DNA of 64,000 nt from Lepidonotus clava (Eukaryota > Annelida > Polychaeta > Phyllodocida > Polynoidae), in NCBI GenBank assembly GCA_936440205.1, contig OW387147.1, forward strand, positions 33,753,629-33,817,628, read 5' to 3'. The notes beneath the pieces are model-generated. The model had not been told where the DNA came from and ran no database searches. It saw only the letters and a list, made by a program, of their open reading frames with translations. Of this stretch, positions 19,201 through 33,000 are shown in pieces (the first letter of the stretch is position 1; each line of letters opens with the position of its first letter). The position numbers and the translations under genes are program-made.

Positions 19201-22200
19201 GACCGGCTCTTTCAAGATTAATAGTTTGGTAGTTTAGGATCTTCTTCATCAGTTCATGTAGAGGTCAGGTGTTATCAAAGGATAGAGATTCTGTTGCTCC
19301 TGTCTCCAAGATGTTCATAAGTCGTTCAGCGTTTAGGAATGACAGAGTAAATCAATTATAAGATGATTGTATGTGTATTATGTTCATTGCATGATATATT
19401 CACAATCCCATGCATGATATATTCACAATGTCATGCCAATAGTCAAATACAGGTAATCAAAAAGCTCCACTCAGAACATGTGATAGAAACTCTCCGTATT
19501 GATCTCCTCTGTAAAGATGATCCTAAAGTCTAATCTGTCAAGTCAATTTCAAACCAAGTTTCAAACCATTATTGAATCAGGCGGGAAGGCCCAGCTTGTA
19601 TAGTGATGATGAATACAGTATGATGCGTTCAAAACTTTGGTGTTAATATTATTTTTCACAAGTATAGTCGCGCCTCTTTACTGTAAGTCTGTTACAAACA
19701 CCATGTCAAATGGATGGTACATTAGTACAGTACCAAGTTTCTGTCAATATTTCCTCTACCCAACAACATTAAGGAAAATAAGCTTTTATAACGGTGACAC
19801 TTGATGCTGACGAAGTGACCTAGAGCCGAGAAGACAAACTGTTGCCCTAAGATACCACCTGCTCCCGCTATGTATGTAGGAGAGGAGTTTGGTTTGTCTA
19901 GGTTAAGCATCAATAAATTAATAAAAGAAAACAGTACTATTGTATGTAACTCTAATTTCATGCCTCAATTGAATGTAGGATTATTATTTTTTTTTTGAAT
20001 GTTGATATAGGAATTAAACATGGATGTTGTTATTCAGAGACACCAATAATCACTCTATTCAATTTTTTGGGTAAGACATCCTACCTTTTATTAATTTCTT
20101 TTCGGCAAAAAAGAATTTTCCTTCCAGAGTGAGCTGTATTCATGCTTAGTTGAGTATTCATGTTTTTGTGTTAAGCCATCCAAGTTTAAGTTCGAGGTAA
20201 GAGCTCCATTTCCAAGTTCAATTGTTTTTATTGTACTTTCCTCTACAATAACATTTGGAAATTTATTTCTTACTTTCGGAGTTCCTTAATTTGTCATCGA
20301 CCATGCATTGCATCTAGGTTTGTTTCTACATAAATAGTGTGCCGGCTATTTTCTTTCAGAAATTGACCATTTAGTTGAGGCATATTCTACCCATAATGGG
20401 TTTGGTGCCAAGCTGATGATGTTTTCTTGTGGGAACATGTCGAGTGTCAGACTCAGGCATTATATATGGTACCACTCTTTGTAGGGTACCAGCTAAAATA
20501 CAAATTACAATCTTCTGGCTTCTGACTATGGAACTCGACTAGCAATAGCTTGTTTACAATAATGTTAAACCGGTCACCACACGTTGATAGCGAAACCACT
20601 TTTACCGTGAGCAAGGAAATGGCTCAGATACGTAACATTCTATTGGTAGGCTCAAGTACTGAGTTATTGAATAATAAAAGGCCGTGGTCGAAGTGCTTTC
20701 AGCCTCTACTATTGTATGCACACAATTCCCCTTGTCGTACTCTGCCTGGAAACCAATACACGCTCAAGAGCGACGTATCTAGAGGAAATACGTGGTATAC
20801 CTTTGGCAGTTCGATAATTGTATCTGGACGGAAGCCTCCATTTTCTGCTGAACTATTGGGACATAATAGCACTGTATATAAACGTGCCTTACTTTGAGCA
20901 TATGCTGGATATGAGATAAGCTGAGGCAAGATAAAGTGATATCCTACTGATTATCCATACACCTGTGACCGGTTGTGCCTTAACCCGTCAACATGTAACA
21001 TGTTTAACAAATATTGGACGATTGGTGAGCATTTGCAACACTGCACATTATTGTCATTTGCTATGGTAGTTCAACCTATTTTACTATACTCGATTACCTA
21101 CGATACCCATAAACCACATTTATGTAACCTTAAAAAAATATACCTTGATGACCGTCGGTACCCCCACACATAGATATAGTAACATTATATGTCATTGTGT
21201 AACCATGATTGGTGAATCCCAGTATTATTAATGAAGCCATAAACATATTATGTGTGTATATGTATATGCAATACATGTACCACTATTATTGATATGTTAA
21301 ACCAATGCTGGTGGGGGGAGACGTCAAAATTCATCAGTCTGCCGCAGCAGGTCATAGTATTTAGCTACCATAAATAGACAATCTATAACTATAATCATTT
21401 GTACCTTTTTTCAGTAATTTGCATGTCCTTGATGAAGACTTAGATACATAAACATGTACCTGCTCCTAATATTGTTTGGGCATGATTTGATTTTTGAATC
21501 ATCAATATATAAAGTTGCCAAAGCCTCAACGGTTGATTTTTTACATTTGTCCTGACAGTTTGTATAACTTCCTTTTAGCCACATGAATGTAACCTGTGAG
21601 ACCAGAATTGCTGACCACTTCACGTTAACCACTGTGGTATATTTTTATGTAACATGTTCTTAAACCAACATGAGCGACCGTTGGTATCACTTCCTGGTGA
21701 CCACAATAATGTTACCAGTGAAACCAATGTGTGACAGCGGCATCCAGGGGCGATCACCGTTCATATGCTTTCACATGTAGGGTATTAGGAGTTGCATGAT
21801 TACATGCATGACAAAATTTGACCTTTAAATACTTTAAGCCCTTCAGGGCGCCATGTAAATGCTATTTTGGGTATCAGGACACTTTATTGACTTAGCGAGA
21901 ATGATATGTAGATGAAACAGTGCTGTTGCGAGGTGTGATACCAAGTGCTTGAATACTATACCTTATAAGAATTTTTTTTTTGGTCACATAAGTGGTAGCA
22001 TCAAAAGAGACGACCTTAGCCAAATTTCGAATACACTATAAGAAATGAGGGGCACAGTCGTTGTGACTGTGATACCCTGTGTTCGTACAGTCAGAGGATG
22101 GGCAGAAGGGCAGCGGACACTAAGGTGGGATACCCAGTGCACTAACTGAATCAGGTACCAGACATTGCTATAATTTATGTCATACCCTTTGTTTCTTTAT

Positions 22201-23260
22201 AGAAAAAAAATAATCACCAGAAACTTGAGGGTGGTGTGACACTCAGTGCAGTAACTCACGAGACATTCTGAAGGCTGATTATCAGTCCTAGTTCATTCAC
22301 ATCGTCCAAAAGTAAGAAGTAATTTTCTGTCCAAGCTTATACATTTCTTGAAGGAATTTTGTTCCCATTCTGTACCGATACCGGCGTTACTCTATTGACC
22401 ATGCCCCAACTAGGACAATTGTAAGATGTAAGCCAAACATTAAGCAACAGGTATTGATCAATCGGAGACTGGTGGCCCACAATGGGATAATCATTGTTAC
22501 CTTGAGTGCCGTAGCCATAGCTGGGGAGGTTTACTGACCGAAAGCGGCTTGCAGACCCACGTCGGTCCCACACTAAGATGATGTAATTCCGCCATTTCCT
22601 TCATACTTTAAAGCTTATTGGCCTGTTAAAAACACTTTATTTCTGCATAAAGAAACATTAGAATTTCATGTTTATTTTATGACTTTGGTTATAAGTAGGG
22701 TGTTGGCAATCTAAACGATTTCAAGATTACACCTGGATGATGAATTACAGCCTTATAGTTTATGCAATATATCTGTTACTACTAAGATAATGATACCTTG
22801 AAAGCTGCTTTGTGTTTGCAGCTTTTTGAAAATTCAACCTTTGTCAGTAAATGGGTATGTATTTCATCAGACATGAAAATAAAAGTGGTATCTAATATCA
22901 CTTCGAATAATAAACAAATCTTGCATGATAAGACTAAAGAGTTGCTAATTGGGTCGCATGATGATCCATTTCAGTTATTCCTTCATGCACACCCTTTACC
23001 TTCATTTACGATGTCTTTCCTATCTCTGCAGGTAACCCGAAGCTGGTACGAAGGGCACCGCTGGAAATCGTGAGCCAAACACTGGGGAGTGTATCCCACC
23101 GGACAACACCCGGGGGGCCTCAGCATAACCCCAAAAATGTTGTAACAAAATTTTGAATTTAAAAAATCTGGTTTCCTTCAACTATTTTTGATGTTTATGT
23201 CCCTGTTGAAAAAACGGCATCGGTGTTAATATTCTTTTCCTCCTATATTAACTTAACTAG
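16232..23260. other. Non-coding stretch, no gene recognised
   Basis: I find no coding frame with recognisable motifs. The stretch holds a second GC-rich patch at about 16440-16570, a poly-G run at about 17712-17729, a candidate dispersed repeat at 17960-18400, and degenerate GTGATACCCAGTGC-like words at about 21930-22250. It may be the first intron of the galactosyltransferase gene. Confidence 0.4.
17960..18400. repeat. Candidate dispersed repeat
   Basis: The stretch with GGTTGGCCCGGTGTCAGTAT and, further on, GATATCTCAGTGTGGCAGCA resembles a repeat I associate with mollusc genomes. No second copy lies in this window, so this is recognition from memory only. Confidence 0.3.
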
Positions 23261-23374
23261 CCTATGACTATGTTAGGCTAATACAATTTTCCAAATCCTT
23301 TCCCATCCCACATAACACCCCTCCCCCCTTTCCCCACCACCTCCTACCCCCAAACCCCACCCCACTCTTTCACC

Positions 23375-23684
23375 ATGCTGGGCGGGTCGGGCCCCACCAA
23401 GTACCTGACGGCCGTCATCTTCTTCGTGGGTCTTGTCTCAGGGCTCCTCCTCACGTCCCTCGTGTCTAACTACACGTCCGTCTCCCATCACATGGTGTAC
23501 CCGTCCATCCTGCGGTCGTCGGCCGGCCGGGAGCTCGTCGATCTGGTGCGGAGGTACAACAAGAGCCTGGCCATCCACGCCCGGCGCCTGGGTATCCCTA
23601 TGACGCACGAGGAGGTGCAGCGTAACGACGCCGTCTACAACCGCGACAAACCCATTGAGTTCGGGGACGCCCACCTACATAATG
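23375..23684 (+). CDS. C1GALT1: C1GALT1-like coding exon 1
   Basis: The exon encodes residues 1-103: a short cytosolic start, a type II signal anchor (LTAVIFFVGLVSGLLLTSLV) and part of the variable stem. The donor is AATG|GTAACT. It is GC-rich against AT-rich surroundings. Confidence 0.85.
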
Positions 23685-26600
23685 GTAACTTTTAAAGCTA
23701 TTATAAAGGTCTTATTTTTGCAGTCAGAGGTCGTATAAAGGTCTTATTTTTAGGTTCGGCCTAAAGTTTCCAGAGATGTTAGAGGTTGCCGTCCCTTGGC
23801 CGTTTATACCTAGATAAATTATAGTTTGATAAATGCTCCTTTAGTTGCTGTCACAAATTATATTTACCCTCTTTACCCTCCAAATTAGATCAAACTCTTA
23901 AGAAACGGCACGAAAAAGGTCTTACTTTCACTCATGGGAAGTAACTCTAATGTCTTATAAAGGTCTTATTTTCATTTCTTGGGCACCCTCTTACGTCAGA
24001 AGATGTCAGTCACTGGCCCTGATCAAAATTCACTAACCCAGCAAAATATTTTTAAAATGCTTAGATAAAATTATGACAAACTCCGAAATTTTAGTATGCC
24101 TTGGTACCCGGTAATAGTAACTATGTTAACGTCAAACCCTCTTAATGGTAACATTGTTCAATGGACGTTGAGCCCCATCATTAAGCTTGATCAAATTGGT
24201 GATACATTTCACCGTACTCACACAAAGGGGAGCAGTCCTGATCACAAAGAAATAAATCAAGCCCCCGGGCATAGACCTGGATTTAGAATTAATGCTAATA
24301 CTTTCGTTGGAAAGTGTAATAAATATTGTATGCCATTTAATTATATGTTATGCTTAAGGCAATATTTGGATTACTTATGAATACATAACTTTGCAAATGC
24401 AATGCCCGGTCCGTTTTGATTTGTTTTGTATACATGCCATGCTCTGAGCCGTACCTGGCCCTGAGTGGTCATCTTATTACTGACACCGTCCACCAAAGGG
24501 GGGGGGGGGGCGGGGGTCAGGACTGGATCTACCCCTGCGGATTTGGCTCTTTTAAATGTTACATTCTGCCAAAAAAATCATTAACATTAACGTTTTTGAA
24601 ATGACCCTTCAAAAAATACTTATCATAGCATACTGATAAGTCACTGATAAATCTTATCAGTTACTGAAATAGAGTCAAACTGTACGGAAGAACTTGAAAG
24701 CCTGTTTCTTTAATGAAGGTATATGTATATTCTATTTCCATATTGAGTAATCTGTATGCCCCTTGTACCGACCGGCCCTGTCAGCTGGGTAAAGGTACGA
24801 CCTGTACACATATATACATATATATGGAGATAGCCGGGGGGCACCAGCTGACGGGGTCACCTTTTTCACACAGACATAACAAGCCGACGGTATCTGCATC
24901 TGATCAACAGGAAATTTAATCACCTCAGACGCATCCTGTAACGTTAACGTAACGCATCTGTAAGCTCGGGTATTATAATCAGGGCTGTCATAACACGTGT
25001 GACATCGAGCATATTAAATAAAGTATAAGGTCTTAATCCTTGGATGGGTCCCATATAATTATGGACGTATGCAATTTCTCCACATAGTAGGCCCTACTTT
25101 TTTCTTGGTTGGGGCGGGGGGTCATTAGCAATATGTAACAAGTATCATATACATCTCCATTCCATACAGTGTATCCTAACAACATATTGTAGAAATTAAC
25201 TGAGATAAAACGTCTCAATTTACCAATTTAACATTACTTTTGGTAATCATCTTGAAAAGAAATACGCAAAAATATTTGTATGAATCAGCGAACCTTAATT
25301 ACACAAGTTCTCCCTCGATCTTTTGGGGAGAACCACCCCTTTTGCCTCCCTCCCCTGGATCCACAACTCAATTAAATTCATCTCTTTAATTCATATTTAT
25401 GATAATCCAAATGATATAATTATTTTCACTGAAACCTTTCTGAACACTTATTCTCCCCGCTCTCAGACGACGACAGCGTGGCGCGGGCGCTGTTCGAGGA
25501 CGTGAAGGTGCTGTGCTGGGTGATGACCACCAAGAACAACCACCTCCAAAAGGCCATCCACGTCAAGGCCACCTGGGGCAAGCGCTGCAACAAGCTGCTC
25601 TTCATCAGTGACGCGGACGACGCCAACCTGCCGGCCGTCAAACTGCAGGTGCCCGTCGGCCGCGACCACCTGACGGCCAAGACCATGCAGGCCTTCGACA
25701 TGATCTACCACGAGGTGGAGAACTTCGACTGGTTCCTCAAGGCCGACGACGACACCTACGTCATCGTGGAGAACCTGAGGTACATGTTAAAGGACCACAG
25801 CCCGGAGGAGTCGATCTACTTCGGGCACCACTTTAAGACTATTGTAAAGCAGGGCTACTTCAGCGGGGGCGGCGGGTATGCCGTCAGTAGAGAGGCCCTC
25901 AGGCGGTTTGGAGGGCGTAAGAAGGGCTTCTGTGCCCATGACTTTGGGGCGGAGGACGTGGAGTTCGGCCGGTGTATGGAGAAGTTGGGGGTGAAGACGG
26001 GCGACTCCCGGGACGCTATGGGCCGGAGTCGGTTCCACTGCTTCAACCCGGCCACCCACATACACGGCGGGTACCCTGATTGGTACTACAGCTACGACAA
26101 GTATGGCGCCAAAAAGGTGAGGAACTACCCGTTATTTCTACTTCTTTTATGATAAGATGTTTAATAAAAAAAATTTTTTTTTTAATTTTATACAGCAACA
26201 GGAAAACCTCAGTGCCATGTGCACTGGTCTACCGGTTAGTGCTGTGCATCAGCACATTACAAAGTGTTTCAATTCAAGTAGTAGATTCAGAACAAACGTC
26301 ATAAAATTCAGCACAAGTTAGTGCTTTACAAGGGTGAAGACCATACATCAAAAAACAGTATGAATGAATATATGAATGAGATCAGATGAAATAGCTATAA
26401 TTTCATATACTTGAGAGTGCAAGAATAATCTCAGACACCACATACAAAGCAGAATACATGTACATACACGATGTATTGTTGACACTTCAAAAATGTCACC
26501 CAAATAATTCCTAAGTCTAAATATAGTATTCCGCATATTATTTCCACCAATTGCATGCTTTTGCATGCTTTTGAGGTAAGGCCAAATATAGTTTGAACGG

Positions 26601-29600
26601 TTCATACAAGAAGATTTGGAATGCTGTATGTACCGTTGACGACGGGCTAAATATCTCCTGACTTATATTTCTCTCTTATATATGCACTGCTGATAGGTCG
26701 AAGATTATGAATTTAAAATGACTATTTTGAGGTTTTCTGTTTTGGGCGGAATTGAGAAGACACTTTTATGTCGTCCTCGGCTATTGATATGCACCTCTAA
26801 TTTTTATGTCTGCCCTAGGCCTCGTGCAAGTCTCAACAGCGATGAATACAAATGACCTCATACTTAATAATAGTATCCTCTTATTATGCTATATGTAAAT
26901 TATGCTCGTTCGTCCATGGACTTTCCAAAGTGGATAGATTCAACTTATTAAGTGGATATAACTATGGAGGATTTGAATCCATCTGACCGGTTGGGGTAAG
27001 TCGGAGAAACATGTAGGAAGAAAAACCAATATATACATTTTGAAAAGAAAGAAATTATTTTATCTTTTTATCCGAAAATCATTTTTCCCAATTTTGTATG
27101 ATATTCTGTGTGTTTATTTATTTTTTTATTTTTGGATTGGACAACCATTTTTCCTACATCACTTTGATATCGTGATTTTAGTGTGTTAGCTTCAAGCTAC
27201 TCAAATACATATTTAATGCTATGGCAATTCCTTAAGATTATTTTTCTCTTAGTTGCTTCTGGAAAAAAATAGTACGAAAAGTATTTCCTACTTTGACTAC
27301 CTTTTCATCAGTTGTGAGTGTCATCTCTGATTTATTTATTTATCATTTGGGGAGGTGTAGAATGGTACTATGTTACAAGAACATATATCCAAACGAGATC
27401 AAAAACATTGGTAAACATGCCAAGTCGCCCATCATAAGGTTAGTGCCTTGATGGTTGTTCAAATATCGGTGATCAATCGCCATGCTGGAACCACAGCTGA
27501 GCAAAATTCAGCTTTTAGAAAAACACGCACTAATCCGCATTTTCAAAATATTCTGTGGCTGATAGACCGCTCGGACGAGAGATGAAATGACCTCCCCCCA
27601 AAAAACATAGAGAAAAGGGAAAAAAAAAAGCATTAATAAATAAAATAAAATCTATAAAATAAAATGAAATTTCCTGAAAAAAAAAATTAGGTTAGGGTCA
27701 AAAAATTTGGGTAGGTCGAGTTACCTGAACACAACAATTGTTTTGTTTGCCTAATCACAGGATGTAGGTCAAGCATAATTTTAAACTTTGCATGCGTAGG
27801 AAGTATCGTCTGCAGTTATTCACATTGACAATCGTATTGCAAATAAAACATTATTCATATATATAATGGGCAACATGCGTTAGATCAATTTATAAAAAGT
27901 CTCAGTCAGGTGTTTCCCACGCCCTAGGCCCCCATTATTTGATCTGTGTATATTATTTATGTTTAATCACCCTGAGTCAGCTGCTGGGTGTAATCATTAT
28001 ATGTATCTAAAGGGCCATACCCACTAAGCGACTCTAGCAGCGACTGGGAGAATTGTTGTCTCAATCAGCGGGCGAGTATGATATTAAGCAAGTTTGATAT
28101 TTTACTGGCGATTTTAAGAAAAGATGTAGGGACTTGAAACACTTTGTTTTTTTATGCAAATTTCATTACATTAGTTGCATACTTGCAATTTGCAGTCCTG
28201 ACAAGGAACTGACCAATGGTTAATTATCAGATTCAATTAGTACCGGTAGTGAGTAAAATTGTATATTAGTATCACTATCAGACATGACCGTTTTAGGTAG
28301 GACAAATTAAAGCCGAAATCAGTTCCCCAAATCTGACAAAATTCGCGAAATTGAGGAGACTCACAAAACATGTCCGAATAATAGGCAACATGGAACTTTA
28401 ATTATTAGAAAGATCTTCCAATGAAGCAGCACCACAATAAAATATCAATAATATTCAATTTGGATGCTGCTTGATTGGGAGATTCTTCTGACACTTCACT
28501 GTACAAAGTAGGACTGTTGGGGGGGAGGATATTTTGGTACCCTAATTTCACAGCAAGCTCTGAAAGGCAAGAGAAGGGGGGGGGGGGGGGGGGAAGACTG
28601 GTAAGAAATGTTGGTGATCAGCGAGCTTTTAAATTCAAAGCTTTTTACCCTACATTAAACCTTTCTCTGTTTACAGTAAGGGTAAGTCAGACATTTTCAG
28701 GGTTTCAGGCTAAACTCTGAAATTGCAGAGATGTCATTTTTCCTACTTTTGTAGGATTTCCTACGTTTTGGTGATTTTGGATTGCACAACCATTTTTTCG
28801 TACACCTATTTAACGTCTGTCTCAGAGTAATTCTGTGTTAGTTTCAAGCTATTCAAATACAAATTTCATGTCAAAACTGTTCCTTAAGGTTACGTTTTTT
28901 CCTCTACATTGCCTTTGGAAAAAGTAGGAAAAATGTTTTCTACTTTTTCAGCAGTCAGGAGTGGCTTAAATAATATTTGAATTTCTATTGGAATCATCTT
29001 GCCCATGTGGCACCCCTGTGGCCACGTGTGTCACTCCCAGGACCCAGAGCCGGGTGTGTTTGACGAACAGACTAACCACACAGTCACACACCTGGCTTGG
29101 GGCTTCATTGATCCCTGTGGTACCAAAAACAATGAGTTAGAAGAATGTTACCTGCCTCTATGAATAAAATACACGGGCCATATACAATTTTTTAGCTCAA
29201 AGTTGCGATTGAAACACCACAAACCCTCGCTAAGAGTAGGTTGATTTTTTTTTGGTAGGACCGGTATGTTTTGTCCTGTTTTTTGTCCTATTAGGTCTTT
29301 AGAAAAGTGCTTCCGGTAATATAGGGTTCGTCTGATCACAATTCAAGTCAATTAAATGTATTTCGGCATCTTTTTTTTTTTTGTGAATTGGAGATCGTTC
29401 TTTTGTTGGGGGGGTGGACTAGGTATTGTTTTACACCACAGGGTGTTTATGTATAGATGCATTTGTTTTCCAATTGTCTCTATGAAAGTTGAATTATCCC
29501 AACTTCCCCTCCCACAATTCATCCAAAGCTGAATGAACCCCTACTTTGCAGTTTCCCATCCTTAGTGTTTATGTTCATTTTCTTTTGTCGTTTTTTCGAC

Positions 29601-30086
29601 AAATGAACATACAGTCTTTCTTTTGACAGTAGGTAGCTTCGAAGAGGCTGTATAGGGATGCTTCATACAAAACAGGCTTATGTTTAACATTTGTTAGACT
29701 CCGCAAATATGATTATAATTTGCATTCTATTGTAACAATTCTTTCAATACATTCCATAATGTCAATGTTCTAAAGCTATAACTTTGTAAGTATCACAACT
29801 AGTATATATGTAATAAAGGAAACGTACAGTTTACATTTCATACACATTCCCACTGTGTATTTCCTGGATAAAAAGGTAAAATACTTATCATTTGTTCCAG
29901 GGAACTGACAGCATTAGCGACTACGCGGTGACGTTTCACTATGTGGACACCCAGGAGATGTACAACCTGGAGTTCTTCGTCTACCACCTCCGGCCGTACG
30001 GGATCGCCAGCGGCCACCAACACCTCAACACGGGGGCCAAGGGGACCAGCAAGGCCAAGCCTGCCAACGTCACCAAACCACACTGA
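23375..30086 (+). CDS. C1GALT1: Core 1 beta-1,3-galactosyltransferase (T-synthase), three coding exons
   Basis: Joining exons 23375-23684, 25467-26116 and 29901-30086 at consensus splice sites gives one 381-residue frame (human enzyme: 363). Phases match: phase 1 at the first intron (G|AC) and phase 0 at the second (AAG|GGA). The enzyme adds galactose to GalNAc-Ser/Thr in the Golgi to form the core 1 O-glycan. Family marks in order: a membrane anchor (about 9-30), VLCWVMT, HVKATWGKRCNKLLF, the metal-binding DDD at 197-199 in WFLKADDDTYV, GYFSGGGGYAVSREAL, EDVEFGRCM, and FHYVD with LVYHLRPYG-like ending. The CCSD motif of known enzymes reads SISD here (Cys pair replaced at 324-325). It could be a divergent C1GALT1 paralogue, as invertebrates often have several. 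Confidence 0.93.
25467..26116 (+). CDS. C1GALT1: C1GALT1-like coding exon 2 (catalytic domain)
   Basis: The exon encodes residues 104-320, nearly the whole GT31 catalytic domain, between acceptor CTCTCAG and donor AAG|GTGAGG. It holds the DDD metal site and the ED acidic pair (266-267). Long frames on the opposite strand arise only from its biased GC-rich codons. Confidence 0.93.
27131..27335 (+). repeat. Dispersed repeat copy A in C1GALT1-like intron 2
   Basis: This segment aligns along its length with 28776-28975: both have TTTTGGATTG(G/C)ACAACCATT, TTCAAGCTA(C/T)TCAAATACA, TTCCTTAAG and a GGAAAAA...AGTA end. Divergence is substantial, so the copies are old. No coding frame or clear termini. 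Confidence 0.7.
28776..28975 (+). repeat. Dispersed repeat copy B in C1GALT1-like intron 2
   Basis: This is the second copy of the repeat at 27131-27335, same orientation, about 1.6 kb downstream in the same intron. A poly-G run (about 28577-28595) lies between the two copies. Confidence 0.7.
29901..30086 (+). CDS. C1GALT1: C1GALT1-like coding exon 3
   Basis: The exon encodes the last 61 residues after acceptor GTTCCAG: TDSISDYAVTFHYVDTQEMY, the YHLRPYG block, and a short lysine-rich tail with an N-glycosylation sequon (NVT) near the stop. Confidence 0.9.
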   Translation, partial: GTDSISDYAVTFHYVDTQEMYNLEFFVYHLRPYGIASGHQHLNTGAKGTSKAKPANVTKPH

Positions 30087-33000
30087 GGAAGGCCCTACTT
30101 TACTAATGTTGCAAATTATTTTTAAAATGTACTTATGAACAGAAGCACACATAGTAGATGGTACTTAATACACATTTCGCGGTACTTAATTTCTATTTTT
30201 TTCAACAGATTTTACTCTGGATATGCTTCGTCTCTGAAAAGAATTGGTTTTCAAAAGTGACCTAGTTATCACAATGCGCATGTATGTAAAATATGTACAT
30301 ATGTACACAATTATAGCTATAAATAATTATGTATCTCTATGGAACGATGGACCACAAATACTGCATTGAAAAATCCAGTCCACGTAAAAGAAAGTTAGAA
30401 TATAGGAACACATGTACTTAATAAAAGGACCACATGTAATAGTTGGTACTTAACTAAACGTACTTAACATTGGTGGTACTTTCTTTAATTATGTAAATGC
30501 GAACTTGTTATGAAGAAAACACAAAGGCCAAAATGAATAATTGCAGCAAGCCCACAGTAATGAAGGTGGTGCTCAGTTGAATATACAAACACATGTATCA
30601 GTAGACTCTCACATAAGTAGTAGAGATACTTAATAACATCTCCATAACGTGTTGTAGTACCAGCTGGTAAAATGCGATATGTAGTTGAATGAAAACTACA
30701 CTTAATAACCGCACAAGTCCGCTCTCTAGTGAAGGGACGTGCGGTGAATATAGCCATTACTCCTAAAGGGTTTGGTTTGTGCAAACTTGAACATACCATT
30801 CTGTGGCACTGTGTACAGAATTATGACCTGAACTCCCGACTGATAACCGGCTAGGTGGTATTATAGAATATCTAAAATTATTGTAAATACTGAAATCCTC
30901 TCATGTGTAAGCTGGACATTGATTACTTGTATAGGCATGTGCTTTTCGCAGAAGCACTCCATGTACTAATACTACAATAGGTTACGAATAGTGCCTGTTG
31001 AACTCATAAAAATGTTAAGTTAGGGGAGATATACTGTGGGAAGTACAGAAGTATACCAATGAGTGAGTGCCTCAGGGGCAAGTGTGTTAAGCGGATAGCC
31101 ATAAGGTGTCTATTGGTGAAACGCATAAAATCATCATCATTTGTCCCGCAGTAAACTCTCTAGTTTATTATATCCTGAGTTATGACTACAAGGTCAACGT
31201 AAAGAAGCAGTACTTTGGAATTTGCATATTGGTATGTTAAGAGAATGCATTTAGCCGGGGGCTTGTGTATTTTGTGCCTCTGGTCTTCTAGGGCAATAGT
31301 CGTGCAGGTACATTTACACCAAACCCATACCTTCGGCTAACCGTGCCCCGGGATGTAATAAATTCCGCGATTTTTTAAAAGACTTGAGCTATGTTTATGC
31401 AAGCCATCGCTCACCGCGGCTAGACCTGATAGCAGTCACTTGATTATTAGTTTTCATCACTTTGCTTGCTGTGGACATTAGAAGCGTCTATAGATTTAGG
31501 GGAAAGATTAATTTAGGAAATGGAATAGAATATTGCAGACTAAAAGTCAACAACTCAGTTAACGTGCACGTGTTAGAAATGTCCGTGCTTCAAATTGCAA
31601 AATGCTCGGGGAACGTGCAACGTTGTCTTTCACTCATAGGGCGTGTATGTAAACTCACAACTTGTGTATGTATTACGTCAAAGACACGGCATAATTATAA
31701 CTGGACATTTTATCAATAACTTATTACTTCTTAGAGAGTTGTTCTCGCCATGATATAGCCTTAGATGTTGCTACGGCATTAACCCCAAAGACCAACCAAG
31801 CAAATTATTACTCCTTATTTTGGGGATTAAATCTATTCTTGGCATCCTCCCAGTCAGAATGGCCCATGATATGTTAAACTATATGTTACGGTACAATAAT
31901 TGGTCGCACATAATGGCCTTGAAAAGTCATGTTACAGTACGTCATGGTAGGCGATGCATTGTAATAACCCAGATACTCTAATATAATGTAACTTACCATA
32001 ACACCCCTAATTTAAACCGAACTTCATCAAGATGTACCTTAATGTTATAGAATTTGGTGAATTGTATTATGTTTTATTTCAATGTTACAGTGCAAGATAG
32101 TTTGGAAGTGTAAGAAAGATAACACTCAGAATTGTTACGGTACGAGATAGTTACAAACCAAAGTCGTTATGTTACCAGATAGCTACCACTCATGATAGTT
32201 GCAGAATGAGATAGTTACCACTCAAAAAATACATGCGGTACAAGATAGTCACTATTCATAATGATTACGGTAAAAGATGTGGAGAAGGGCCACGGTACGA
32301 GGTGGGTCTTGCTACTAATAATTAAGGAATGAATCACCACACCAAATGAAACCGACAGTACTATTTGTATGATTGTCACTGTGGGATGCGGTATTCCTCT
32401 ATCAATATTGTACTTTCCTTGCTGGTTAAACTTCAAGGGGCCATTCTCGCAATATATTTTTCTAAAAATTAGAATTCCGACAGATATCGATGAGTACGGT
32501 TCAATGGGGATTTTCCATGAAGGATATTTTTTTTAATAGATATCCATGCCTTGTATGTAACTTCAATAGGGAGATTCAGACACGACAAAGCATCTCGATA
32601 ATGTTAAATTATTCTCTGTTCTTCCAGTCATATTTGAGATGGCGAATTTTGGCTATGTTTGAAATGCTTATTTATAGGTATAAAGCCAGTTTAATACTCA
32701 TATTGAAATATTTGTTTAATTGTGTTATCAAAGCTGGGAAAAAGGATATATTACTTTAACCTTACGTGATGCTTCTTGGTTCTGAAACTCCCTTTTAAAC
32801 CAGGTATCCCATTGCTGATGCACCGTTTTAAGGTTTACCAATAATGACACAAATATTACGTTTTTAAAGGTACAGAAGACTATCCATTCCTAAGGTATAA
32901 TGTAACGATATCTAAAAGACCAATGTAAATAATAACCACTGTGCTTTTTTAAGTTGTTTTTTATTATCGTGAATGGTATTTGAAATGGGTCTTTGGGAGA

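Noticed and set aside
20550-20897. 115-codon plus-strand frame
   Set aside because: It has no recognisable domain, host-intergenic composition and no splice context; chance is sufficient.
25426-26065. Several 68-92 codon frames opposite the galactosyltransferase exon
   Set aside because: They mirror the strongly biased GC-rich codons of the exon and have no motifs of their own.
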